64,000 nt of DNA. Source: Salmonirosea aquatica (lineage in GTDB: Bacteria > Bacteroidota > Bacteroidia > Cytophagales > Spirosomataceae). The notes below the pieces were generated by a model that was not told the DNA's origin, did no database searches, and saw only the letters and a list, made by a program, of their open reading frames with translations. Below are positions 48,154-56,636 of the stretch, piece by piece. Where the stretch lies: assembly GCF_009296315.1 (NCBI RefSeq), contig NZ_WHLY01000002.1, positions 1,364,001 through 1,428,000 of the forward strand, written 5' to 3'. Within the stretch, counting starts at the first letter, position 1. Each line of letters opens with the position of its first letter. A program made the translations under genes and the position numbers.

Positions 48154-49506
48154 ATGCATGTTACCCAACGCTGTTTTCTCCTTCTGCTTACCCTTGTTCC
48201 ATCTATACACACATATGCCCAATCGCCGTCGCCCCGCGCGACGGCGTTGGCGCAACGATTGGCCCTGAACCCGAAAATAGACCAACGCCTCCTGTTCCCC
48301 ACGGCTGTTCCCGACCGTGTGATCCTGAACGTGACTGAAACCCCCGAGACGTCAGTGGCGGTCAATTGGCGTACCGATCCTGGCCAGGCGCAGGGCGAAG
48401 TGCAATGGGCCGTGAGCACGGCGGGACCGCAGTTTCTGAAAACATTTCATACGGTTTCGGCCCAAACTGAGTTCCTTTCCGTGCAGAATGGCGAGGCTAC
48501 CATCGAGGCCAATTACCACGCCGCCCGGATCGACTCCTTACAACCGGGGCAGACCTACGTGTACCGGGTAGGCTTCGGTGAACACTGGAGCGAATGGTAC
48601 CAGTTCAAGACGCCCGATTCGGGTAAAACCCTTTCGTTCCTGTACTTTGGCGACGCCCAGAATGATGTAAAATCCATGTGGTCGCGGGTAATCCGGGAAG
48701 CTTATAAACAAATGCCGCAGGTAGACTTCCTGCTCCACGCGGGCGATCTCATCAACCGTTCCAACGAGGACATCGAGTGGGGCGAATGGTTCCACGCGGG
48801 ATCGTTCATCCACGCCACCGTACCCGGCCTCATGACGCCCGGCAACCACGAGTACGCCAAAGGCGTCATTCTGACCCCGCAGTGGAAAAAGCAGTTCAAC
48901 CTACCCACCAACGGCCCCACAGGATTGGACGAAACCTGTTACCAGATTAACTACGGAAACTTGAAAGTGGTGTCGCTCGACGCCGAGCAGATTGACGAAT
49001 CGGAGCGGTACGCCACACAGCAAGCCGCCTGGCTGGATTCCATCCTCACGCATGATCCCCGCCCCTGGACGGTCGTTACGCTGCACTACCCGTTTTTCTC
49101 CACCAGCCCGAAGCGTGACAATGCCAAGCTCCGGGAACGCTTCAAACCTATCATTGACAAACACCGGGTGGATCTGGTGCTACAGGGCCATGACCACGCC
49201 TACGGGCGCGGCAGCGTGACCAACGCTCCGGCCACGGCCGACACCCGAAAAAAAGCCTCCGAAACCGTCTATGTCGTTTCCGTTTCCGGTCCCAAAATGT
49301 ACGAGGTTTCTGATGACCCGTGGATGGATCGCCGCGCGCAGAACACACAGCTTTTTCAGCTCATCACGCTGGAAGGAAAGCAGTTGCGCTACCGTGCGTT
49401 TACTGCCGCCGGTGAATTATACGATTCGTTTGTTCTGGAAAAAGGCAAGAATGGTCTAAATAAGCTAACGAACGCCATTCCTGCCACCGCCGAGAGACTG
49501 GACTGA
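48154..49506 (+). CDS. Purple-acid-phosphatase-like metallophosphoesterase
   Basis: Exported phosphatase of 450 residues. Signal peptide ends near HTYAQ; a fibronectin-like N-terminal domain (DRVILNVTETPETSVAVNW) precedes the calcineurin-type catalytic domain. Metal motifs: YFGDAQ, LLHAGDLIN, TPGNHEYA, LHYPFF and LQGHDHAYGRG, all present. It would free phosphate from an organic ester in the periplasm or at the surface. 70 bases after the PqaA-type gene on the same strand. Confidence 0.92.
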   Translation: MHVTQRCFLLLLTLVPSIHTYAQSPSPRATALAQRLALNPKIDQRLLFPTAVPDRVILNVTETPETSVAVNWRTDPGQAQGEVQWAVSTAGPQFLKTFHTVSAQTEFLSVQNGEATIEANYHAARIDSLQPGQTYVYRVGFGEHWSEWYQFKTPDSGKTLSFLYFGDAQNDVKSMWSRVIREAYKQMPQVDFLLHAGDLINRSNEDIEWGEWFHAGSFIHATVPGLMTPGNHEYAKGVILTPQWKKQFNLPTNGPTGLDETCYQINYGNLKVVSLDAEQIDESERYATQQAAWLDSILTHDPRPWTVVTLHYPFFSTSPKRDNAKLRERFKPIIDKHRVDLVLQGHDHAYGRGSVTNAPATADTRKKASETVYVVSVSGPKMYEVSDDPWMDRRAQNTQLFQLITLEGKQLRYRAFTAAGELYDSFVLEKGKNGLNKLTNAIPATAERLD

Positions 49507-49540
49507 TCGACCTATCTATCACGCTCAACCCTTCATTCCC

Positions 49541-50419
49541 ATGCAATCCAACGTACTGACCGAGGTTTTCTTACCGCTGGCTTTGGCCATCATTATGCTG
49601 GGGATGGGTCTGTCGCTGGTGGTAGATGACTTCAAACGAATTCTGCTGTATCCCAAAGCCATCACCGTCGGCATCGTCAATCAGATTGTATTGCTACCCC
49701 TCATCGCTTTCGCCATAATCATGGTACTGGAGTTAAAAACCGAACTCGCCGTGGGGCTGGTGATTCTGGCGGCTTGTCCGGGCGGACCTACCTCCAATCT
49801 GATCTCTCATTTGTCGCGGGGCGATGTGGCGCTTTCCATTTCGCTTACCGTGGTTTCCAGCCTGATTACGGTGTTCACCATTCCCTTTCTGGTCAATTTC
49901 GCCATCGTCGAGTTTATGCCCAATGGTCAGGAACAGGCACTGCCCATTTTCAAAACCATTATTTCGGTCCTCGTCATCACACTCATTCCGGTCGCGATTG
50001 GCATGGTGATCCGCCGCATGAAACCTACCCTGGCTACGCGGCTCGACCGCCCGGTCAAGCTGCTTTCCGGCATTTTCCTGTTCATCATCATTGCGGGCGC
50101 TTTGTTTAAAGAAAAGGAAAACCTGGTTGGTTTTTTTGTATTGATCGGCCCCGCCGCCCTCCTTCTCAACCTGCTCACGATGGGCGTCGGCTACGGTACC
50201 TCCCGCTGGACGGGCCACAGCCTCAAACAAAGCATCACCATTGCCATTGAAGCGGGAATCCAGAATGGTACCCTGGGCATCGCCATTGCGGCCACCCTGC
50301 TGCAAAATGCTGCCATGTCTATTCCCTCGGCCATTTACGGCCTGCTGATGTTCGTAACTTCTGTTGGGATTATCTGGTGGGGGAATCGGACGATTCCGCA
50401 GGTGAAGGGAGAGGTATAG
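49541..50419 (+). CDS. Bile acid:sodium symporter family (BASS) transporter
   Basis: Inner-membrane symporter of 292 residues with about nine or ten helices. VILAACPGGPTSNLISHLSRG and EAGIQNGTLGIAIAATLL carry the crossing-region motifs of the family. Members import bile acids, pantoate or other organic anions with sodium. Placed 34 bases after the phosphatase, it could carry the product of the upstream enzymes into the cell. Confidence 0.92.
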   Translation: MQSNVLTEVFLPLALAIIMLGMGLSLVVDDFKRILLYPKAITVGIVNQIVLLPLIAFAIIMVLELKTELAVGLVILAACPGGPTSNLISHLSRGDVALSISLTVVSSLITVFTIPFLVNFAIVEFMPNGQEQALPIFKTIISVLVITLIPVAIGMVIRRMKPTLATRLDRPVKLLSGIFLFIIIAGALFKEKENLVGFFVLIGPAALLLNLLTMGVGYGTSRWTGHSLKQSITIAIEAGIQNGTLGIAIAATLLQNAAMSIPSAIYGLLMFVTSVGIIWWGNRTIPQVKGEV

Positions 50420-50472
50420 GGAAGGGGGGTTCTGTTTCGTGGACAGTGGATTAGAATCGGCATAGCATGGCC

Positions 50473-50594
50473 GCTAACGGATTAGATTTTTCGATGGTGC
50501 GGATTTGAAACATTAAACTGTCTACCCGCACAAAGTTCATTAAATGCACTACTGTTCATATTCGCACGTCCACCTCCATAACGCAAAACTGCTA
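50473..50594. other. Structured non-coding flank of AT-rich cassette
   Basis: Contains GTGCGGATTTGAA (50498-50510), nearly complementary to TTCATATTCGCAC (50556-50568), then CCATAACGCAAAACTGCTATTAGC running into the stop of the next gene. Its first 34 bases resemble the bases at 53282-53315 on the other side of the gene. I recall similar sequences beside cargo genes in other Bacteroidota, but cannot verify it here. Confidence 0.45.
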
Positions 50595-53249
50595 TTAGCT
50601 GCTGATTATTTTTACATTTTTCGCACAAATCCCTTTATTATTATGTCCTTCTTCAAATGAAACAAGCTGTCCATTTTTAACTTTTTTTAATTCGTTTGTG
50701 TTTTTAATTTCAGAAAAATCTGTGCAATGAGCAAAATATCTTTCGTTTTCCGAATCAATGAATACAAATGAGTCATTCGAGCCTTTCATTATATTTCCAA
50801 TTTTAGTACCCTCTTCAATTTGGCTATCCAGTAAGTAGTTTAGAGAATCATCATCAAATTTTTCGGAAAATTTTAAAACAACTTTTCTATTAAGGTATAT
50901 TAAGCTTATTTGATTTTTATTTTTTTCAATTATTGTTTTTATATATAAATGGTTCTTTTCAATTTCTGTTGAAGGTAACATTTGCATAAATATATAAAGG
51001 GCTTCACAGAAATTCTTTATCATTTTAATGTCTACAATTTCCTTCTTTACACAAATGTGAAAAACATCAAAAGCTTTTTTAAAATGGCCTACTCCATTAT
51101 CAATATCATTTTCTATTTTCAAATAGCTTTGCCCACTATGATTGTATAAACTAAGAAGCTCTGTATATGCAACTCTTAGATTTAAAGGATCTAATTCTTT
51201 ATCGGAAATTAAGTTTTTTATGATTTGTATTGCCTTATTAAATTCTTTCATCACATTGTAACAACGTGCAAATAGAAATGAAGAATTTGGATGGTCTGGT
51301 TTTAATTTAAAAACTTTTTCAGCACATTCTAAAGCTTTTTCTGTGTCCTCAAGATGGAAAAGTAAAAATTGTGCATAAAAGTATAGTAATCTTGGATTTT
51401 CGGGAGCGATTTCTAAACCTAAGATATAATCATCTTCTGCACTTAGCGTATCGCCATTAGTTGCTTTCATAAAAGCACTTACCCTATATACTTCATAATA
51501 ATTAGGGTCTACATTTTTAGCTTCGGTAACTTTTTGAAAGGCTTTAGTATAATTATTAGCTTTCGAAAAACTTAAAGCTTCTGATAGTAATTTTGCTGCA
51601 ATTCTTTGATTGGGGGTCTCGCAAGCCAAAGCATTTATTGAGAACTCATTATAGTTATTTATCTTTTTAATTTCTTGAATGCCCGAAGTTAACTCACGTG
51701 ATTTTGATGTTATTCTTTTTACATATGCTTGGTCAACAGGGTGTTTTTGTGATAAATATTCTTTGGCAAAATCTGGAATATAGTAGTAGACTTCTTCAAT
51801 ATTCGTCGCATCTACTATCTCTCTGCTAATTAAAGTAGTTTTAAATAATTCAATTAAATATTTTCGTGCATCTAATGTTTCATAATCTGAAAGATACAGT
51901 ATCTCCGCACTACTAAGTTTTCTTCTAGATGCTCTTATTGAATTTAGAACAGAAATTGCGCCCTCACTTAATTTTTCATAAACATTAGTCAAACAAAAAT
52001 TCAATAAATTATCCTTGTTGTTCAATACTTCTTGTGGTGAGATTCCTGTTTCAACTGTACTTACGAACCATTTTAAAGCCAAGGGATTGTAATATAATTT
52101 AGAAGCTATGTCAATTAATGTGCTTTGTGGTAGTTTCATTAAAATATCACTATTCCTTATTCGTGCTATTTCTCTAATTAGTTTCGCACATTCATTTTCT
52201 GTTAAACCGCTTAAAGTTCTTGGGTATTCCAATTCACCTAAACCTATCCTTGACGTAATAACTATGTTGCATTTTGTTTGAGCATTTCGAATAAAATTTC
52301 GCACTTCTTCACTTTGTATAGTTTCTAAATTATCAATGATTATTAAAGTTTTAAATAATTCTAAGTATTCAATAACTGCATCAAATTTATTGATTGTTAT
52401 AGATTTGTCTAATGAATCTGATATTACAGAAATTAGTCCGGTATAGTCAGTTATTGCTGTATAAATATCTTCAATACCTTTTGATGTCAGCATAGTTGTT
52501 TTAGCAGAAGTCCAAATGATAAGTTCAAATGGACACTTATCTCCCATATCAACTAAGTCATAAGCCACTTTTACTGCTAACGCTGTTTTTCCAATACCTC
52601 CATCTCCTAAAATACTAACTACTTTATTTGAAAATATTAATTTTTTAATCTCATCTACATCTTTTGTGCGACCAATAAAACCCGTATCGTCAAAATCTGG
52701 AGCCGGCAAATTATGCGTTACTTTACTAGGTGTCCCGTAAGTTACAATGGTAGGAAGGCGCAGAGTAAGCAAATATGTTGGATCTTTATCGATTAATTCT
52801 CTGGTTTCAATTGCATACTTCCAATCGATTGGCAAATTACTTTTTAGCTTTTGCACAAAGTCATATACTGTTGAAAAGTCTCCACCTAACAATGGTCTTG
52901 TATGCATTACTCGATTTCTAATTGGAGTTAAATCGCTAAGTTCTCCAAATATTTGTGACAAATATTCAGATGTTTTTTTTGGCAAAAAAACATCGTTTTT
53001 CTTTAGAATATTAAACGAATCAAAAAAATCAACAAAATCTAAAACATCATCAATGTTATTTTTATAGTCAACGCCTGGGTTATCCTTTTTAAATCGGTCG
53101 ATTATTTTTGATTCAAGTTCGGAGTCTTTAAAAAATCCTACGTCCTCTTGAAAGGGTGTTACATATCTTTTAAGAACGTTTTTTATGTCTATTTCTATTC
53201 CATAAAGGAATGCTGCGAGTGTTAATCTTATTTCAGTTATTCTTGCCAT
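50595..53249 (-). CDS. HEPN-STAND(NB-ARC)-TPR-cold-shock-domain protein, probable anti-phage defence
   Basis: 884-residue signalling NTPase. Residues 1-150 are helical with an RNRVMH motif (111-116), the Rx4H form of HEPN ribonucleases. The STAND core has Walker A GDGGIGKT (215-222), Walker B LIIIDNLE (302-309), a sensor ITSRIG and a winged-helix-like part. TPR-type helices (KAFQKVTEAKNVDPNYYEVY, KALECAEKVFKLKPDHPNS) fill about 550-720. The last ~70 residues (IGNIMKG, FVFID, RYFAHC, G-LVSFEEG, KGICAKNV) fit a cold-shock nucleic-acid-binding domain. The gene is far more AT-rich than its neighbours and has no GGTACC, so it is foreign. Defence is inferred from architecture; the trigger is unknown. 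Confidence 0.85.
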   Translation of the reverse strand: MARITEIRLTLAAFLYGIEIDIKNVLKRYVTPFQEDVGFFKDSELESKIIDRFKKDNPGVDYKNNIDDVLDFVDFFDSFNILKKNDVFLPKKTSEYLSQIFGELSDLTPIRNRVMHTRPLLGGDFSTVYDFVQKLKSNLPIDWKYAIETRELIDKDPTYLLTLRLPTIVTYGTPSKVTHNLPAPDFDDTGFIGRTKDVDEIKKLIFSNKVVSILGDGGIGKTALAVKVAYDLVDMGDKCPFELIIWTSAKTTMLTSKGIEDIYTAITDYTGLISVISDSLDKSITINKFDAVIEYLELFKTLIIIDNLETIQSEEVRNFIRNAQTKCNIVITSRIGLGELEYPRTLSGLTENECAKLIREIARIRNSDILMKLPQSTLIDIASKLYYNPLALKWFVSTVETGISPQEVLNNKDNLLNFCLTNVYEKLSEGAISVLNSIRASRRKLSSAEILYLSDYETLDARKYLIELFKTTLISREIVDATNIEEVYYYIPDFAKEYLSQKHPVDQAYVKRITSKSRELTSGIQEIKKINNYNEFSINALACETPNQRIAAKLLSEALSFSKANNYTKAFQKVTEAKNVDPNYYEVYRVSAFMKATNGDTLSAEDDYILGLEIAPENPRLLYFYAQFLLFHLEDTEKALECAEKVFKLKPDHPNSSFLFARCYNVMKEFNKAIQIIKNLISDKELDPLNLRVAYTELLSLYNHSGQSYLKIENDIDNGVGHFKKAFDVFHICVKKEIVDIKMIKNFCEALYIFMQMLPSTEIEKNHLYIKTIIEKNKNQISLIYLNRKVVLKFSEKFDDDSLNYLLDSQIEEGTKIGNIMKGSNDSFVFIDSENERYFAHCTDFSEIKNTNELKKVKNGQLVSFEEGHNNKGICAKNVKIISS

Positions 53250-53333
53250 TTTTCTATTGTTGATTTTTCCTGTAATTTGCAGCTAAGGGTCGAGTATTTG
53301 CGAAGGCAGGGAATTCTTTTCACCATGCTCTGT

Positions 53334-53370
53334 GTCCCCACAGACCTTAGCCCAGCGCTGCTAAATATAT
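53334..53370 (+). repeat. 37-bp imperfect inverted repeat, copy A
   Basis: Begins GTCCCCACAG and contains CTGCTAAA. Its counterpart in reverse orientation lies at 53781-53817. The two share the outer 10 bases and the CTGCTAAA block, and bracket the transposase remnant. Confidence 0.6.
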
Positions 53371-53469
53371 TCAAACCTGTCCATATAATGGGTCAGAATG
53401 CCAAACTCATCAACGCCCGTTTCGTAAAGACGCGCCGAAGCCCAACAGTAGTTCTTAGGCCGGGCTGCG

Positions 53470-53648
53470 TTCCGATCTCTTTACCGTTCGGCTCTTTCAT
53501 TTCCCTAACTACGTGCAGGTGGTTCGGCATAATTACCAACCCTTACCCCATCATTATTTTCCTTTCAGTCAACTCTTGCGAGGAAGAAATGATGACCTCC
53601 TTGTACTTATCCGGTTTTAGTAATCGCTTCCAATCCTTGATCGTCCCC
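53470..53648 (-). pseudogene. Decayed IS200/REP-associated (Y1) transposase
   Basis: On the minus strand one frame reads TIKDWKRLLKPDKYKEVII, then a TAA, then GLVIMPNHLHVVREMKEPNG. The NHLH block (HUH motif, bases 53513-53521) and flanking residues are diagnostic of Y1 transposases of the REP-associated kind common in Cytophagales. The N-terminus is replaced by tandem repeats and the part after the HUH motif soon loses likeness, so no active protein is possible. Confidence 0.75.
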
Positions 53649-53722
53649 GACTAGGCGTCCCCGACTAGGCGTCCCCGACTAGGCGTCCCCGACTAGGCGC
53701 CCCCGACTAGGCGCCCCCGACC
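53643..53722. repeat. 14-bp tandem repeat, five copies and a part
   Basis: Unit GTCCCCGACTAGGC: four copies start at 53643, 53657, 53671 and 53685; a fifth, GCCCCCGACTAGGC, starts at 53699; a partial sixth, GCCCCCGACC, ends at 53722. No spacers, so not a CRISPR array. It abuts the 5' end of the transposase remnant, whose own sequence begins with the same TCGGGGACG. Confidence 0.95.
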
Positions 53723-53780
53723 AATAATCAACATGGTCGAACTCCATTCTAGAATTTCGGTATCTGCTTTCCTGGTATTC

Positions 53781-53817
53781 CATATTTTAGCAGGGTACCC
53801 AAAAGGGCTGTGGGGAC
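53781..53817 (-). repeat. 37-bp imperfect inverted repeat, copy B
   Basis: Reverse-complement partner of 53334-53370: reads GTCCCCACAG and CTGCTAAA on the minus strand with equal spacing. Marks the other side of the decayed element. Confidence 0.6.
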
Positions 53818-54014
53818 GCAACCCACAGTAAAGGTGGGCAGCTGGGCTTTTTAGCAAAAGTAACCGTCTAAGCAAGCTATGCAAGGTTTCTACCCAATTT
53901 CCCTCCCAGCTTTCAAGAAAGTTATCTAACGGTAAAAAGCACTTCTCCCAGCCCACCGGTTAAAAGCAGCCCGACCGCTGCTTTTAGTGTTGAATAACCA
54001 ACCGACAAGCCCGC

Positions 54015-56015
54015 ATGCCTGCTTCTTCCAACAGCTTTTCCCAGAAAATCGTACTAGCGGTTCTGATATTCATGCAGGCTGCCCTGAGTATCCGGGCAGG
54101 TGTGCCGAAGCAGCCTTTTTTTGACTATTCAGAAAAAGGGAGTGACTCCCCTACTACCCTTCTCCTCTCACGGCTGAACCTGAACGCCCCTGGCCTTGAG
54201 AAAGTCAAAGCCTCGGCAGAAAGTAATCCCGCCCAGGCCGTGGCTCATCTACTCACCTACTATCGCAACCGTACTTCCGTAAAACACCCGGCCGACGCTT
54301 CGGGCTCAGGTTATGACGAGCAGGCTACCCCAAAAGACATGCAGGTAGCCAACGACGCCCTGAAGCATGTGTTCGTGGGGCAGCCCGCCTATCCGTCGCA
54401 TTTTTGTGGGGAAGACATCCATTGGGCCAACAACCCCTACCCCGACAAGGAATGGGTGTGGCAGTTGAACCGCATGAGTTTCTGGGACGCCATGGGGAAA
54501 GTCTACCGGCAGACGGGCGACGAAAAGTACGCCAGGGAATGGTGCGCCCAGTTCGTGGACTGGACCAGAAAAAATCCGCGCGACGACCAGCACGCCTACG
54601 CCTGGCGTTCCATCGAAGCGGGTATCCGGGGCTACCGCTGGACGGGACTGTTCCATTCTTTTCTCGACTCACCTGCTTTTGCGCCTGAGGTATTGGTTGC
54701 GTTTCTCAATAGCTGTTATGACCACTCGGCTTTTCTGATGACCCAATACCGGAAAGGCAGCAACTGGGCCCTGATGGAAGCCGAGGGCATGGCCTTCATC
54801 GCGCTAACATTTCCGGAATTTCAGGATTCAGAAAAATGGAGCGATGAGGCCATTGGGCGGTTGAACAAAGAAATCACCAACCAGGTGTACCCCGACGGCC
54901 ACCAGCGCGAACTCGCCTTCGGCTACCACATGGGCTGCATCGGCTGGTTTATGCGGACCTACGAGCTGGCGCAGCTGAATGGCCGTCAGGATGCTTTTCC
55001 GGCCTCCTACATCCGACGGATTGAGAAAATGTGCGAGGTACCCCTGAAACTGGCCTTCCCCGACGGCTCCACACCGCAGTTTGGCGACTCGTGGTCGGGT
55101 CAGCCCGGTCAGCACTACCATCAACTAAAAGAATGGGCGAAGCTGTTCGACCGCCCCGATTTCCTGTACGCCGCCACCGAAGGGCAGCAGGGTACCCCAC
55201 CTGACTCCACGGCCTACGCCTTGCCGTACAGCGGGCTGTATTCCCTGCGGAGTAGCTGGGACCCGGCGGCCATCAGCCTGGTCCTGAAATGCGGGCCTGA
55301 TGGCGGCGGCCACTGCCAGCCCGACAATGGTACCTTTGAGCTTTACGCGGGTGGACGCCACCTGATGCCCGACGCGGGCAGCTTCATTTACAGCGGTGAT
55401 CCAGAAGGCCGGGCGTGGTTCCGGCAAACCAAAGTCCACCAAACCCTCACGCTAAACGGCGCCAACTCGGCCTATGCCCCCAAGCTGCTCCTCTGGCAAC
55501 CGGGGCAGAATCTGGATGTACTGGTGGTGGAAAATCAAAGCTACCCTACCCTGGCGCACCGGCGGGCGGTGTTGTTTGTCGATAAGAAGTATTTTGTGAT
55601 CGTCGACGAAGCGATTGGCGAAGGTACCGGCGACGTGGATCTTCATTTTCAGCTCGCGCCGGGAAAGGCCCTTTTTACGCCCGATCAACAACAGGTACGT
55701 ACCGATTTGGGCGAAGGCTGGAACGTGCTGGTGCAAACCATGCCGCAGCCGGGCCTCACGCTGCAAGAAGAGGAAGGACAGGTCTCGTTTGTCTATACCA
55801 AAAAGGAACCCCGCCCTGCCTTCCGGTACCGGCTACCTAAAACCGCCCAAGAATCAGGTACCCGTTTCGTAACGGTCGTGGCTCCTTTCAATGCCGCGCC
55901 GCCAGTGGTCAGTGCCCGCATTCTGGGACAACCCGCCGTGGGTACCTCGCGGATGGAGCTGGAGGTAATTGTGGGCGGGATAGCGAAGCGGCTTTCGTAC
56001 CAGCTACCTCATTAA
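54015..56015 (+). CDS. Heparinase II/III family polysaccharide lyase
   Basis: Exported lyase of 666 residues. A signal peptide (MPASSNSFSQ to LSIRAG) precedes an (alpha/alpha) toroid domain (EWVWQLNRMSFWDAMGKVY, AYAWRSIEAGIRGYRW, NWALMEAEGMAFIAL), then the heparinase II/III beta-sandwich (GLYSLRSSWDPAAISL, GGGHCQPDNGTFELY, DAGSFIYSGDPEGRAWFRQT). It would cleave uronic-acid-containing glycans by beta-elimination; heparin itself is not assured. Isolated from any SusC/SusD pair in this window. Starts just right of the mobile-element remnant. Confidence 0.93.
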   Translation: MPASSNSFSQKIVLAVLIFMQAALSIRAGVPKQPFFDYSEKGSDSPTTLLLSRLNLNAPGLEKVKASAESNPAQAVAHLLTYYRNRTSVKHPADASGSGYDEQATPKDMQVANDALKHVFVGQPAYPSHFCGEDIHWANNPYPDKEWVWQLNRMSFWDAMGKVYRQTGDEKYAREWCAQFVDWTRKNPRDDQHAYAWRSIEAGIRGYRWTGLFHSFLDSPAFAPEVLVAFLNSCYDHSAFLMTQYRKGSNWALMEAEGMAFIALTFPEFQDSEKWSDEAIGRLNKEITNQVYPDGHQRELAFGYHMGCIGWFMRTYELAQLNGRQDAFPASYIRRIEKMCEVPLKLAFPDGSTPQFGDSWSGQPGQHYHQLKEWAKLFDRPDFLYAATEGQQGTPPDSTAYALPYSGLYSLRSSWDPAAISLVLKCGPDGGGHCQPDNGTFELYAGGRHLMPDAGSFIYSGDPEGRAWFRQTKVHQTLTLNGANSAYAPKLLLWQPGQNLDVLVVENQSYPTLAHRRAVLFVDKKYFVIVDEAIGEGTGDVDLHFQLAPGKALFTPDQQQVRTDLGEGWNVLVQTMPQPGLTLQEEEGQVSFVYTKKEPRPAFRYRLPKTAQESGTRFVTVVAPFNAAPPVVSARILGQPAVGTSRMELEVIVGGIAKRLSYQLPH

Positions 56016-56027
56016 TTGATATATCCA

Positions 56028-56636
56028 TTATCGGGCCGTCAGGCTCCCCAAAAACTCCCGCATTTTCCTGGTATTGTAGTTGGCCATGCCCTCCTGCCGC
56101 GCCACCAGGGTACCTTCGGGCGATAGAATAAACGTGGTAGGAATCGCGCTGGACTGAAACGCCGGGGGAATTCCAGTCAGCGGCGTGTACACCGGAAAGG
56201 TGTACCCCTTCCGATCGATAAATTTCTTGACTTTCTCCCGTCCTGCTTCATCGACCGACAGCATGACGAAAGCGATCCGGCTGGTATCCACGGAATCATA
56301 CAATTTCTGGATGCCGGGCATCTCGGCGAGGCAGGGCGGGCACCAGGTAGCCCATACATTCATAAAGACGACCTTGCCCCGCAGACTTCCAAAAGGTACC
56401 CTTTTACCATCCAAACCGGCTAATTCAAAGCTTGCGCCCAGCGGGCCCGATGTCGCCTCACTTCCGCGCGATTCGGAATCAGGTACGTCCGCATTTTTAA
56501 TGCCTGTAACCAGTATGAGCCGTTGTACCTGCCCGATGGCCTCCGTATGCAATCCGGTGGCGTAGAGTACCCCGAAGATCACCAGCATCACCACCCAACC
56601 AGGTATATCTTTATAGGAAAACCGTCGCTTCGTCAT
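56028..56636 (-). CDS. TlpA-type thioredoxin-fold disulfide reductase
   Basis: Membrane-anchored periplasmic redox protein, 202 residues. One N-terminal helix (GWVVMLVIFGVLYATG) anchors a thioredoxin fold with active site WCPPC, preceded by KVVFMNVWAT, and the cis-proline in AIPTTFILSP. Its start overlaps the stop of the MBL-rhodanese gene (ATGA), so the two are coupled. Confidence 0.94.
   Translation of the reverse strand: MTKRRFSYKDIPGWVVMLVIFGVLYATGLHTEAIGQVQRLILVTGIKNADVPDSESRGSEATSGPLGASFELAGLDGKRVPFGSLRGKVVFMNVWATWCPPCLAEMPGIQKLYDSVDTSRIAFVMLSVDEAGREKVKKFIDRKGYTFPVYTPLTGIPPAFQSSAIPTTFILSPEGTLVARQEGMANYNTRKMREFLGSLTAR

Noticed and set aside
50473-50594. Classical integron attC site
   Set aside because: No GTTRRRY/RYYYAAC core pair fits and no integrase gene is in view; only the cassette-like layout remains.
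53277-53654. Plus-strand 125-codon frame
   Set aside because: It is the antisense of the transposase remnant, which has the diagnostic HUH motif.
53643-53722. CRISPR array
   Set aside because: Units are 14 bases, directly joined without spacers, and no cas gene is near.
53693-53956. Minus-strand 87-codon frame right of the tandem repeat
   Set aside because: It runs through the 14-bp repeat and the inverted repeat, with no recognisable domain.
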